Origin: Hyphomicrobiales bacterium
GTDB taxonomy: Bacteria; Pseudomonadota; Alphaproteobacteria; Rhizobiales; Rhizobiaceae
Length of the DNA: 64,000 bases
Assembly (NCBI GenBank): GCA_900472625.1
Contig: UCIT01000062.1
Span: 1 to 64,000, forward strand
Reading direction: 5' to 3'
The notes beneath the pieces were generated by a model. That model ran no database searches, was not told the DNA's origin, and saw only the letters and a list, made by a program, of their open reading frames with translations. A program made the translations under genes and the position numbers. The first letter of the stretch is position 1. Each line of letters begins with the position of its first letter. Below are positions 7,130-16,245 of the stretch, one piece after another.

Positions 7130-8261
7130 TCAGTCGACGTCGTCGACCATCGCGTCGGGCTTGCCGCTGATGCGGTGGGCCAGTGCTGCTTCCATGAAGT
7201 CGTTCAGTTCGCCATCAAGAACATCATCAGGTGCCGTGCTGGTCACGCCGGTGCGCAAGTCCTTGACCAACTGATAGGGCTGCAGGACGTAAGAGCGGAT
7301 CTGATGGCCCCAGCCGATGTCCGACTTGGAGGCTGCTTCGGCGCTGGCCGCGTCTTCACGCTTCTTCAGCTCGGCTTCGTACATGCGGGCGCGCAGCATG
7401 TCCCACGCCTTGGCGCGGTTCTTGTGCTGGGAGCGTTCCTGCTGGCACTGGACCACGATGCCCGACGGTATGTGGGTGATACGCACCGCGGAGTCAGTGG
7501 TGTTGACGTGCTGGCCGCCGGCGCCCGACGAACGATAGGTGTCGATGCGGCAGTCGCCTTCGTTGATGTCGATCTGGATCGAGTCGTCGATAACGGGATA
7601 GACCCAGATCGACGAGAACGACGTGTGACGGCGGGCATTGCTGTCGTAGGGCGAAATACGCACGAGGCGGTGAACACCCGATTCCGTCTTCATCCAGCCA
7701 TAGGCGTTGTGGCCCTTGACCAAGAGCGTTGCGGACTTGATGCCGGCTTCTTCGCCGTCGTGGACTTCAAGCAGTTCGACCTTGTAACGCTGGCGTTCAG
7801 CCCAGCGGGTGTACATGCGCAAGAGCATGTTCGCCCAGTCCTGGCTTTCCGTGCCGCCGGCACCGGAGTGGACTTCGACGTAGGTGTCGTTGCTGTCGGC
7901 TTCGCCTGACAACATGGCCTCGACCTGCTGGCGCGCGGCTTCGGTCTTCAGCGCCTTGAGAGCGTCTTCGGCTTCTTTGACGACGCCTTCGTCACCCTCT
8001 TCCTCGCCCATTTCGATGAGCTCGATATTGTCGTTGAGCTGCTGCTCGAAACGCTTGACGCCATTGATGCCGTCATCGAGTTGCTGGCGCTCGCGCATCA
8101 GCTTCTGCGCTTCGGCCGCGTCGTTCCAGAGGTTCGGATCCTCTGACTTGTTGTTCAACCAGTCCAGTCGTCTTACCGCCTGATCCCAGTCAAAGATGCC
8201 TCCTCAGCAGGGTGATAGCCTGCTTGGTTTCATCGACTACGTTCTGGATTTCCGCTCGCAT
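7130..8261 (-). CDS. prfB: Peptide chain release factor 2, read through a programmed +1 frameshift
   Basis: RF2 recognises UGA and UAA stop codons and releases the peptide. The gene is in two frames: 23 codons from the ATG at 8261 (MRAEIQNVVDETKQ...) ending CTT at 8195-8193, then an in-frame TGA (8192-8190); skipping one base continues at GAC (8191) for 353 more codons, total 376 residues. Downstream are the GGQ loop (RSSGAGGQHVNTTDSAVR) and SPYDSNARRHTSF. A simple frame call would start wrongly at a TTG at 8158. It is the last gene of a leftward group with amiC and mrcA. Confidence 0.95.
8189..8204 (-). promoter_or_regulatory. RF2 autoregulatory +1 frameshift site
   Basis: On the minus strand AGGAGG (8204-8199), spacer CAT, then CTTTGAC (8195-8189). 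The internal Shine-Dalgarno and slippery CTT next to TGA are the classic prfB element: when RF2 is scarce, the ribosome shifts +1 and makes full-length RF2. Confidence 0.95.
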
Positions 8262-8310
8262 TTTTCCGCTTCTTTGCGTTGCTTTGAAAGTCGTCCGTCA
8301 AATAGTTGCG

Positions 8311-8340
8311 GCGGCCGCGGATGTAAAGAGCCGCGACCGC
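8311..8340 (-). terminator. GC-rich hairpin between mrcA and prfB
   Basis: GCGGCCGCGG (8311-8320) faces CCGCGACCGC (8331-8340) across a 10-base loop, one G-T pair. It lies 20 bases past the mrcA stop and before the prfB start. No T-run follows, so it may attenuate or process the mRNA rather than terminate it. Confidence 0.35.
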
Positions 8341-8361
8341 CACACGTATTTGCGGATAGGA

Positions 8362-10809
8362 TTAGTAGAGACCGCCGGCGCCCGACTGGACGGCCTGGTT
8401 GGCCTGCGGGGAGGTTTTCAGAATTTCCTCCGGCGCCATGGTGTTGTCCATGCCGATGACAGAATAGCTGTCGGCAGGGCCGGTGCCTGGCTTGAAGGCT
8501 TCGATGATGGTGTTCGGATCGCCCTGCATCGCGGCCATACCGGTCTTGCGGTCGATCGGGATGAGGTTCATGCCGGCCGGAATGACGAACTTCGATACCG
8601 GCGTGTCCTTGACGGCAGCCTGCATGAATTCGTTGAAGACTGGCGCCGACAGCGAGCTGCCCGTACCGCCACGGCCGAGGGTCACCGGGGTATCGAAGCC
8701 GATATAGAGGCCCGCGACGATATCCGGGGTGAAGCCGACGAACCATGCGTCCTTTTCGTCGTTGGTCGTGCCGGTCTTGCCGGCGACGTCGCGTTCGCCG
8801 AGCTGAACCTTGCCGGCGGCTGTGCCGCGCTGGATAACGCCCTGCATCATCGAGGTAATCTGGTAGGAGGTCATCGGGTCGAGAACGGTCTCGCGGTTAT
8901 CGACGACGTTGGGCTCGTCCTGGTTCTGCCAGTCGCTGGCATTGCAGCTCTCGCAGACGCGTTCCTCATGCTTGAAGATCGTCTTGCCGTAACGGTCCTG
9001 AATCCGGTCGATCAGGGTCGGCTTGATCTGCTTGCCGCCATTGGCGATGACCGAGTAGGCGGAGACCATGCGCAGCACCGTCGTTTCGCCCGAGCCGAGA
9101 GACATGGCAAGAACCGGCATCATCTTGTCGTAGATGCCGAAACGTTCCGCATATTCAGCGACGACATTCATGCCGAGGTCGTTGGCGAGGCGCACCGTCA
9201 TGCGGTTGCGCGAGTGCTCGATGGCGAAGCGAAGCGTGTTGGCACCACCGCCCTCGCCCTCGTAGTTATCAGGCGCCCAAACCTGACCGTTGCCAGTCTG
9301 GATCTCAAGTGGGTCGTCGCTGACCACCGAGGCGGGCGTATAGCCATTGTCCATGGCGGCGGCGTAGACGAACGGCTTAAAGGACGAACCCGGCTGACGC
9401 ATCGCCTGGGTCGCGCGGTTGAATTCAGACTGTGAATAGGAGAAGCCACCGACCATGGCCAGAACGCGACCGGTCTTCGGATCCATCGCGACCAGACCAC
9501 CACCAACCTTGGGCGGCTGGCGCAGGCGGTAGGATGTGGAGCTATCCTCGCCAAGACGCTCGACATAGACAACATCACCCGCCGAGAGAACGCCCTGCGG
9601 CGACCTTGCGGTCTTGCCGCCGGTTGACGAGCGGTAGGCCCATTGCATGTTCTTGGCCTGGATCACGCCACGCTCTCGATCGGCAGGAACCTTGCCGGCA
9701 CTGTCCTTGACGGGCTGCAAGCCGATGTCGACGCTATCGTCAGCCACGGCAAGAACCACTGCAAGTCGCCATTCCGGCACGTCCGTGAGAGCGGGAATTT
9801 CGGCCAGCGCCTTGCCCCAGTCAGACGTGGTGTCGATCTGCTTGATCGGGCCATGGAAGCCACGACGCTCGTCATAGGTGATCAAACCGTCCTGCAGCGC
9901 CTTGCGCGCGAAGACCTGCAACTGCGGATCGAAGGAGGTGCGAACAGAGAGACCGCCCTCATACAGCATCTTCTCACCGTACTGATCGATCAGCTGGCGG
10001 CGGACGGCTTCGGCAAAGTATCCCGATGCGAAAAGCGAAGGGCCGCTCGAACGACCGGTGACGCCCAGTGGCTGCTTCTTGGCTTCAGCACCGTCGGACT
10101 GGCTCACGTAACCGTTCTCGACCATGCGATCGATCACCCAGTTGCGCCGGGTAACGGCGGCTTCTGGGTGGCGGAACGGGTGATAGTTGGCCGGGCCCTT
10201 CGGCAGAGACGCCAGATAGGCCGCATCGGCGATCGTCAGTTCATTGACGGATTTGTTGAAGTAAGTAAGCGCCGCGCTGGCGATGCCGTAGGAATTCAGA
10301 CCGAAGAAGATCTCGTTGAGATAGAGTTCGAGGATCTTGTCCTTGCTATAGGCCTGCTCAATGCGGAAGGAGAGAATTGCCTCCTTGGCCTTGCGCTCCA
10401 TCGTCTGCTCGCTCGACAGGAGGAAGTTCTTGGCGACCTGCTGGGTGATCGTCGAGCCGCCCTGCGTCGGGCCCCCGGTCAGATAGGAGACGACGGCGCG
10501 ACCAAAGCCGGTCACGTCGATGCCGGGATGCTGGTAAAAATTCTTGTCTTCCGCGGACAGGAAGGCTGCCTTGACGCGATCGGGAACCGCCTGGATCGGC
10601 AGAAACAATCGACGCTCCTTGGCATATTCTGCCATCAGCGCGCCGTTGCCGGCATGCACGCGCGTCGTGACAGGCGGCTCGTAGCTGCTAAGCACCGCAT
10701 AGTCCGGCAGGTCCTTGGTGATCGTCGCCAGATAGACAGCAACGGCGCCCGCTACGCCCAGGAACAGGACGCAAGCCGCTCCGAAGAAATATCCAAGAAG
10801 TCTGATCAT
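8362..10809 (-). CDS. mrcA: Penicillin-binding protein 1A (bifunctional glycosyltransferase/transpeptidase)
   Basis: An 815-residue class A PBP that polymerises and cross-links peptidoglycan. Order: one N-terminal membrane anchor (residues 5-27), GT51 transglycosylase domain with SAEDKNFYQHPG and the GGSTITQQVAKN motif, an OB-like insert, then the transpeptidase domain with SSFK (the SxxK serine), SRN and KTGTT. All catalytic motifs are intact. It follows amiC on the same strand (243-base gap) and precedes prfB, a gene order I know from rhizobia. Length is normal for alphaproteobacterial PBP1A. Confidence 0.95.
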   Translation of the reverse strand: MIRLLGYFFGAACVLFLGVAGAVAVYLATITKDLPDYAVLSSYEPPVTTRVHAGNGALMAEYAKERRLFLPIQAVPDRVKAAFLSAEDKNFYQHPGIDVTGFGRAVVSYLTGGPTQGGSTITQQVAKNFLLSSEQTMERKAKEAILSFRIEQAYSKDKILELYLNEIFFGLNSYGIASAALTYFNKSVNELTIADAAYLASLPKGPANYHPFRHPEAAVTRRNWVIDRMVENGYVSQSDGAEAKKQPLGVTGRSSGPSLFASGYFAEAVRRQLIDQYGEKMLYEGGLSVRTSFDPQLQVFARKALQDGLITYDERRGFHGPIKQIDTTSDWGKALAEIPALTDVPEWRLAVVLAVADDSVDIGLQPVKDSAGKVPADRERGVIQAKNMQWAYRSSTGGKTARSPQGVLSAGDVVYVERLGEDSSTSYRLRQPPKVGGGLVAMDPKTGRVLAMVGGFSYSQSEFNRATQAMRQPGSSFKPFVYAAAMDNGYTPASVVSDDPLEIQTGNGQVWAPDNYEGEGGGANTLRFAIEHSRNRMTVRLANDLGMNVVAEYAERFGIYDKMMPVLAMSLGSGETTVLRMVSAYSVIANGGKQIKPTLIDRIQDRYGKTIFKHEERVCESCNASDWQNQDEPNVVDNRETVLDPMTSYQITSMMQGVIQRGTAAGKVQLGERDVAGKTGTTNDEKDAWFVGFTPDIVAGLYIGFDTPVTLGRGGTGSSLSAPVFNEFMQAAVKDTPVSKFVIPAGMNLIPIDRKTGMAAMQGDPNTIIEAFKPGTGPADSYSVIGMDNTMAPEEILKTSPQANQAVQSGAGGLY

Positions 10810-11052
10810 ATCTAAGCTACCGGTATCTCATTTTGTCGATCGGCGCGCGCATCACAATCGCATGGATCGCGGCATTTTGCACGCTGCGCGAATTACTCCA
10901 TGCGCAGTGCGGCTACAAGCCAAATCCGTTTTGCACATGGAAACATAGAGGTGAGTAATGGCTTGAATGTGAGGAAAGTAGGGCTTTTGCCTGTAATTCC
11001 ACATGCATGCACAGTTACACCGGGCCGGTGTCACATCTCGGCCACGCCCCTG

Positions 11053-12306
11053 TCAGCCGCCGTTGGCAACCATGGACGCGTGATAGTGCTTGACCGCCTC
11101 GGTCAAGAGTTCGCCCATCTTGGTGCGCCAGCCATCATCCAGAAGCAGCTTCTCGTCGTCCTTGTTCGAGAGAAAACCGAGCTCAAGCAAAATCGATGGG
11201 ACATCAGGCGCCTGCAGGACGCGGAAGCCGGCGTGGCGGTGGGGGTTGTTGATGGTGCCCACTTGGTCCTTGAATGACGACAGCACACTTTCGGCCATTG
11301 AGATCGAGAAGGCCTGGGTCTCCCGGCGCGTCAGGTCGAGCAGGATATCAGCAACCTCTGGCGGCTCGGTCGTCGTCGTCTTGCCGGCAATCTGGTCGGA
11401 GAGGTTTTCCCGATCGGCAAGATCCGCCGCAAGCTTGTCCGACGCCTTGTCCGAGATGGTGTAGACGGTGGCGCCGCGAATATCCTTCTGCCGCAGCGTG
11501 TCGGCATGCATCGAGACGAACAGCGAAGCATGGTTCTGCCTGGCGATCTCGACGCGCTGCGACAATGACAAAAACGAATCATCGCTCCTCGTCAGAAACG
11601 CCTTGATGCCGGGTTCGCGGTTCAACCGGTCTGCGAGTGTCTTGGCAAAGGCCAGAGTGACGTCCTTCTCCTGCGTCTTGGTGTCAACGCCGATCGCGCC
11701 GGTATCGATGCCGCCGTGCCCAGCGTCAACGGCGACGATGAAATCACCGCTGCCGGGCTTTTCGGGGGACGGGATCGCACTGGTGGTCTGCGCGGACGCC
11801 GGCTCGTTCCACGAGTGCGCCTTGACGAGTTCATCAAACGTCGCCTTGTCGGTCATCTCGGCCTCGAGAACCAGCCGCTGGCCCTTGCCGCCCTCGTCGA
11901 CCTGAACCTTTGCCATGCCGATACGAACAGGCCTGGTCGCCGTGAGGACGATGCGGGCGCTGTCCTCGTCCATCGTGCCGTAGCGAATGTCCTTGAAGAG
12001 GCCCCTCGCCTCCAGATCCTTGGCGGGAAAACCAAATGCCGTCGCCGGCAGATCGACGACGACGCGTTCGGGATTGGCGATGTAGTGGATCGAAAACGTC
12101 GGCGGACGATCGAAATCGATGACGATGCGGGTTCTTGCATCATCGCCGACGATACGCGCTCCATAGGCAAGCAGGCGCTCTTCACCGGCGGCAACCGCCG
12201 CATGCCCCAGGAATGTCGCAGCGACCGCCACGGCAGACATGATCGCAAGCACTCGCGACCCGAAGAACTTCGTCCGCAATCCGGATTTTACCGCCGCGCC
12301 CCGCAT
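11053..12306 (-). CDS. amiC: N-acetylmuramoyl-L-alanine amidase (AmiC type, AMIN + Amidase_3)
   Basis: I choose the ATG at 12306 (MRGAAVKSG) over an upstream TTG, giving 417 residues. A signal peptide (about residues 18-40, ending HAAVAAGEE) leads to the periplasm. An AMIN domain (about residues 45-150, VIDFDRPPTFSIHY...) binds septal wall, and a zinc amidase_3 domain follows with DAGHGG, the zinc-site pattern SMHAD, and ELGFLSNKDDE with the catalytic Glu. It cleaves the stem peptide from MurNAc, mainly at cell division. It pairs with mrcA downstream. It is divergent from rne across a 642-base gap. Confidence 0.92.
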   Translation of the reverse strand: MRGAAVKSGLRTKFFGSRVLAIMSAVAVAATFLGHAAVAAGEERLLAYGARIVGDDARTRIVIDFDRPPTFSIHYIANPERVVVDLPATAFGFPAKDLEARGLFKDIRYGTMDEDSARIVLTATRPVRIGMAKVQVDEGGKGQRLVLEAEMTDKATFDELVKAHSWNEPASAQTTSAIPSPEKPGSGDFIVAVDAGHGGIDTGAIGVDTKTQEKDVTLAFAKTLADRLNREPGIKAFLTRSDDSFLSLSQRVEIARQNHASLFVSMHADTLRQKDIRGATVYTISDKASDKLAADLADRENLSDQIAGKTTTTEPPEVADILLDLTRRETQAFSISMAESVLSSFKDQVGTINNPHRHAGFRVLQAPDVPSILLELGFLSNKDDEKLLLDDGWRTKMGELLTEAVKHYHASMVANGG

Positions 12307-12948
12307 TCTGCTATACAACCGACTGTCGTGCCCCAATTGTCGTCAACACCTGACTTCGCGATACACGCGCTCGCGACGAAGGACAATTGCCATTGTCGCA
12401 GCGACAGAATCGCCTCGTCCATCGCTAGTTTTTATGATCGCGCAAATCCATCAATATTATGGCACATTTGGCTTTTCCCTTGCTATTGTGACGGAGAAAA
12501 CATACAAGCATGCTCAGGGTAGAAGCACTGACGGGATAGAGTCGCCGACAAGGCAGCCAACCGCGTAGGACCTGGCGCCACAACCGGCAATCGTCCGCCG
12601 TCTTTCATGCTTCTGCCTGACAATGGATCCTGAATTTTCCGGAGTATGCGGGAACTTCATCGGTGGATTGCCACCAACCGCTCTTTAAAGAGAGAGCAAA
12701 CTCATCGGGCCTGAATAAGGTCTTTGTTTTGTCGATCTCGCTTGGTCTTTGATGGTGTCGCAGCAGGTTTTATCTAAAGTCTACAGACCCCGGGAGAAGA
12801 GTTTCCCCGCTGCTGTCTGGCTGCTGCCTTCCACACCGCACCAATCGCGACTTTCACTATCCGGCGCTGCAATGACGGACCGCACTCCTTCTGTCTTATC
12901 GACTTTGGAGATTGCTGACGTTCGACCGCGCCGAGGAGCTCAGCTTAC
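12307..12948. other. Long gene-free region between amiC and rne, probable rne leader
   Basis: 642 bases with no convincing gene. It must contain the divergent promoters for amiC and rne. The part nearest rne has T-rich tracts and a small palindrome CTCTTTAAAGAG near 12680. A possible weak rne promoter is TTGCTA, 17-base spacer, TACAAG at about 12479-12507. Short open frames here show no coding character. RNase E in other bacteria limits its own mRNA through a long structured 5' leader, so the length fits such a role; this is inference. Confidence 0.5.
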
Positions 12949-15852
12949 ATGGCAGACAAAATGCTTATCGACGCGTCTCACGAGGAAGAGACGCGCGTCG
13001 TTGTCGTTCGCGGAAATCGCATAGAAGAATTTGACTTCGAGTCGGAACACAAGAAGCAAATTCGCGGCAACATCTATCTCGCAAAGGTAACGAGGGTCGA
13101 GCCCTCGCTGCAGGCAGCCTTCGTCGACTACGGCGGCAACCGCCACGGCTTTCTGGCATTCGCCGAAATTCACCCCGACTATTACCAGATTCCGCTTGCC
13201 GACCGTCAGGCACTGCTGCGCGCCGAAGCCGAAGAGCATCGCCGCGACGACGACGTCGAGCATGTCGAAACGGCACGGATCGATCCCGCGACCCAGGAAC
13301 AGCCCGACGTTGGCATCGTTGCCAAGGATGAGCCGGCTGCTCCTGTCGAAGCAGCTGCCGAAGTCGTAGAGACCATCGAAGCTGCAGAGGTTGTCGAAGC
13401 CGTCGAGGAAGCGCCTGCCAAGAAGGTTGCCAAGCCTCGCCGCAGCCGCAAGAAGGTCGTTCCGGCCGCTGACGAAGCGACGGCTGAAGCCGACGCTGCA
13501 GCATCATCCGACGACGAAGGCTCCACCGGTGGCGAAATGGCCGCGATGGTCGAGACCGATACGATTTCCGAAGACGTCGATGCGCGCCGCCGCGGCGGTG
13601 ACGATGAAGACGATGACGATCATGATCACGAAGAAGAAGTGATCGAGAACGTCGGCGCCGAAGATGCTATGGAAGAAGTTCCGGATCGGGTGCAGCGCAA
13701 GCCGCGCAAGCAGTACCGCATCCAGGAAGTCATCAAGCGTCGCCAGATCCTGCTGGTTCAGGTCGCCAAGGAAGAACGTGGCAACAAGGGCGCCGCCCTC
13801 ACCACCTATCTGTCGCTGGCCGGCCGCTATTCGGTTCTGATGCCGAACACCGCGCGTGGCGGTGGCATCTCCCGCAAGATCACCAGCCCGCAGGACCGCA
13901 AGCGACTGAAGGAAATCGCCAAGATGCTCGAAGTGCCGCAGGGCATGGGCGTCATTCTTCGTACCGCCGGTGCCAACCGCACCAAAGTCGAAGTCAAGCG
14001 CGACTTCGAATACCTGATGCGTCTTTGGGAAAACGTCCGCACCCTGACACTCGCTTCGACAGCTCCCTGCCTCGTTTACGAGGAAGGCTCGCTGATCAAG
14101 CGCTCGATCCGCGACCTTTACAACAAGGACATCAGCGAGATCATCGTGTCCGGCGAAGAAGGCTATCGTGAAGCGAAAGACTTCATGAAGATGCTGATGC
14201 CGAGCCACGCCAAGGTGGTTCAGCCTTACCGCGACATCCATCCGATCTATGCCCGTTCGGGCATTGAAGCCCAGCTCGATCGCATGCTGCAGCCGCAGGT
14301 GACGCTGAAGTCGGGTGGCTACCTGATCATCAACCAGACGGAAGCGCTGGTATCGATCGACGTCAACTCCGGTCGCTCGACTCGCGAGCATTCGATCGAA
14401 GACACCGCGCTGCAGACGAACCTCGAAGCAGCCGACGAAGTTGCCCGCCAGCTGCGCCTGCGCGACCTGGCAGGTCTCGTGGTCATCGACTTCATCGACA
14501 TGGAAGAAAAGCGCAACAACCGCGCTGTCGAGAAGAAGCTGAAGGATTGCCTGAAGAACGATCGCGCCCGCATCCAGGTCGGCCGCATCTCGCACTTCGG
14601 CCTGCTCGAAATGTCGCGCCAGCGTATCCGCGCATCGGTTCTCGAATCGACGACGCAGGTCTGCTCGCATTGCGGCGGCACCGGTCACGTTCGGTCTCAG
14701 TCCTCCGTTGCCCTGCATGTGCTGCGCGGCATCGAAGAATATCTGTTGAAGAACACCACGCACGACATCACGGTTCGCACCACGCCTGAGATCGCGCTCT
14801 ACATCCTCAATCACAAGCGCCAGACGATCGTCGACTACGAAGCCCGCTTCGGTGTCTCGATCATCATCGACGCCGATGGTGCCGTCGGTGCGCAGCACTT
14901 CGCGATCGATCGCGGCGAGGCTGTTGAGAACCCGGTCAAGATCGAAACGCTGTTCAACTTCGCTGCCATTCCTGAAGACGACGACGACGATATCGTCATC
15001 GAGGTGGATGAGGACGAAGACGAAGAGCTGGAAGAAAAGCCCGCTGCCGCTACAGAGCGCCCCGCCGCTGCTGCCCGCAACGAGGGTGAAGGTGACGGAC
15101 GCAAGCGCAAGCGTCGCCGTCGTCGTCGTGGCCGCAATGGCAATGCCGAACAGCAGGCTTCCGACGAAGCCGGTTCCGAACAGGCCGGCGACGAAGACGA
15201 GGGTGACGACGAAGGCGATGACGCCGACAACGCATCGGTTTCCACGTCGGAAGCATCAGATGACCGCGCCGAAGGCGACGAGGCACAGCGCCGCAAGCGC
15301 CGCCGTCGTGGCAAACGTGGCGGTCGCCGCAATCGCGAGGAAGGTGCCGAAGGCGCAGAGGCCGGCGATGAAGGCACCGAAGGCGATGTCAGCGATGTTG
15401 CCGCGGTAGCGGAAACCGCTGATGTGGCCGAAGCCGACAGCGCGCATGTCGCCGTTGCCGTAGAAGCCGTCGCGGAAGAGGCTGTCGAGGCGCAGTCCGC
15501 CATGGCTGCCGTCGAAACAGCCGCTACAGTGACCGAAGACGTCAAGCCGAAGCGCGCTCGCCGCAGCCGTAAGGCATCGCCGGTCGAAGAGCCGGTGATC
15601 GAGGCTGAAGCTGAGCCTGTCGCGGATGTTGCCCCGGTCGCCGAAGCTCCGGTTGTAGCCGAACCGGAAGCCGCCGAGGCCGTTGCCGATCTCGCAGCGC
15701 CTGCCGAAGAAGAAGCCAAGCCCGTTCGCGCCAATCGCGGATCGAACATCTCGTCGTCCGCACCAACAGTCAAGTCGGCCAGCACGGACGCCGCCGATGG
15801 AGATGGAAAGCCAAAAAAGGCTGGCTGGTGGCAGCGCCGCGGTTTTTTCTGA
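12949..15852 (+). CDS. rne: Ribonuclease E
   Basis: RNase E is the membrane- or degradosome-associated endonuclease that starts mRNA decay and matures rRNA and tRNA. The 967-residue product begins with the RNase H-like/S1 part; the S1 domain (about residues 37-85) is split by an acidic, Ala/Glu-rich insertion of about 170 residues and resumes at YRIQEVIKRRQILLVQV (about 254). Catalytic acidic residues are in SIDVNSG and VIDFIDMEE. The zinc-link CxxC is at about 572-575 (CSHCGGTG). The C-terminal third is a low-complexity scaffold of alternating acidic and Arg-rich blocks, ending GWWQRRGFF as in other rhizobia. Confidence 0.95.
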   Translation: MADKMLIDASHEEETRVVVVRGNRIEEFDFESEHKKQIRGNIYLAKVTRVEPSLQAAFVDYGGNRHGFLAFAEIHPDYYQIPLADRQALLRAEAEEHRRDDDVEHVETARIDPATQEQPDVGIVAKDEPAAPVEAAAEVVETIEAAEVVEAVEEAPAKKVAKPRRSRKKVVPAADEATAEADAAASSDDEGSTGGEMAAMVETDTISEDVDARRRGGDDEDDDDHDHEEEVIENVGAEDAMEEVPDRVQRKPRKQYRIQEVIKRRQILLVQVAKEERGNKGAALTTYLSLAGRYSVLMPNTARGGGISRKITSPQDRKRLKEIAKMLEVPQGMGVILRTAGANRTKVEVKRDFEYLMRLWENVRTLTLASTAPCLVYEEGSLIKRSIRDLYNKDISEIIVSGEEGYREAKDFMKMLMPSHAKVVQPYRDIHPIYARSGIEAQLDRMLQPQVTLKSGGYLIINQTEALVSIDVNSGRSTREHSIEDTALQTNLEAADEVARQLRLRDLAGLVVIDFIDMEEKRNNRAVEKKLKDCLKNDRARIQVGRISHFGLLEMSRQRIRASVLESTTQVCSHCGGTGHVRSQSSVALHVLRGIEEYLLKNTTHDITVRTTPEIALYILNHKRQTIVDYEARFGVSIIIDADGAVGAQHFAIDRGEAVENPVKIETLFNFAAIPEDDDDDIVIEVDEDEDEELEEKPAAATERPAAAARNEGEGDGRKRKRRRRRRGRNGNAEQQASDEAGSEQAGDEDEGDDEGDDADNASVSTSEASDDRAEGDEAQRRKRRRRGKRGGRRNREEGAEGAEAGDEGTEGDVSDVAAVAETADVAEADSAHVAVAVEAVAEEAVEAQSAMAAVETAATVTEDVKPKRARRSRKASPVEEPVIEAEAEPVADVAPVAEAPVVAEPEAAEAVADLAAPAEEEAKPVRANRGSNISSSAPTVKSASTDAADGDGKPKKAGWWQRRGFF

Positions 15853-15880
15853 GATTGATCTTCGGACGTGAATAATCGAG

Positions 15881-15911
15881 ATCCGGCTGTGGCAACACAG
15901 CCGGATTTTTT
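15881..15911 (+). terminator. Rho-independent terminator of rne
   Basis: ATCCGGCTGTG (15881-15891), loop GCAA, CACAGCCGGAT (15896-15906), then a T-run. Perfect 11-base stem with a GNRA-type tetraloop, 28 bases after the rne stop. Confidence 0.95.
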
Positions 15912-15912
15912 G

Positions 15913-16245
15913 TTTGTGGATTCCTCTGCCACCGTCTCATCTCCGGGAGATGGGAGTGCAGTTTTGACAACACGAACAGGCGCTTCAGCCAGTCAGTTGC
16001 GGATCGTGTCGAGGAGTTTGGATTTGAGCCGCCAACGATGATGCATGAAGGTTGAGATCAAGAGACGACGCAGAGCGACTAGCCGACGCCGGACAAGACG
16101 GCAGTCATTCACAACGCTGGCAGCGAACTGAGAAGAAGCATCGTGCAATCGACTGATAGGCGTCCGTCAGGAACACTTGCGGCCAACGGGCGCGCCGGGA
16201 AACCGGGCACTCAATATTCGGCCCCGTCTCCCTGGTGAAGCCTGT
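15913..16245. other. Gene-free stretch between rne terminator and ctaA
   Basis: 333 bases. I see no open frame with coding character, no RNA gene and no repeat. The ctaA transcript, coming leftward, must end here, but I find no T-run hairpin for it. Possibly decayed sequence. Confidence 0.5.

Noticed and set aside
8212..9435. Rightward open frame of 407 codons
   Set aside because: Antisense to mrcA with its SxxK and KTGT motifs; no ribosome-binding site or recognisable domain.
12749..13024. Rightward frame of 91 codons
   Set aside because: Overlaps the start of rne in another frame and has no ribosome-binding site.
13504..14898. Leftward open frame of 464 codons
   Set aside because: Antisense to the catalytic part of rne; residues look like a GC shadow.
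13380..15700. Apparent direct repeats of GAAG/GCCG-rich units
   Set aside because: They are the Ala/Glu/Arg-rich coding sequence of RNase E, not a CRISPR or tandem repeat array.
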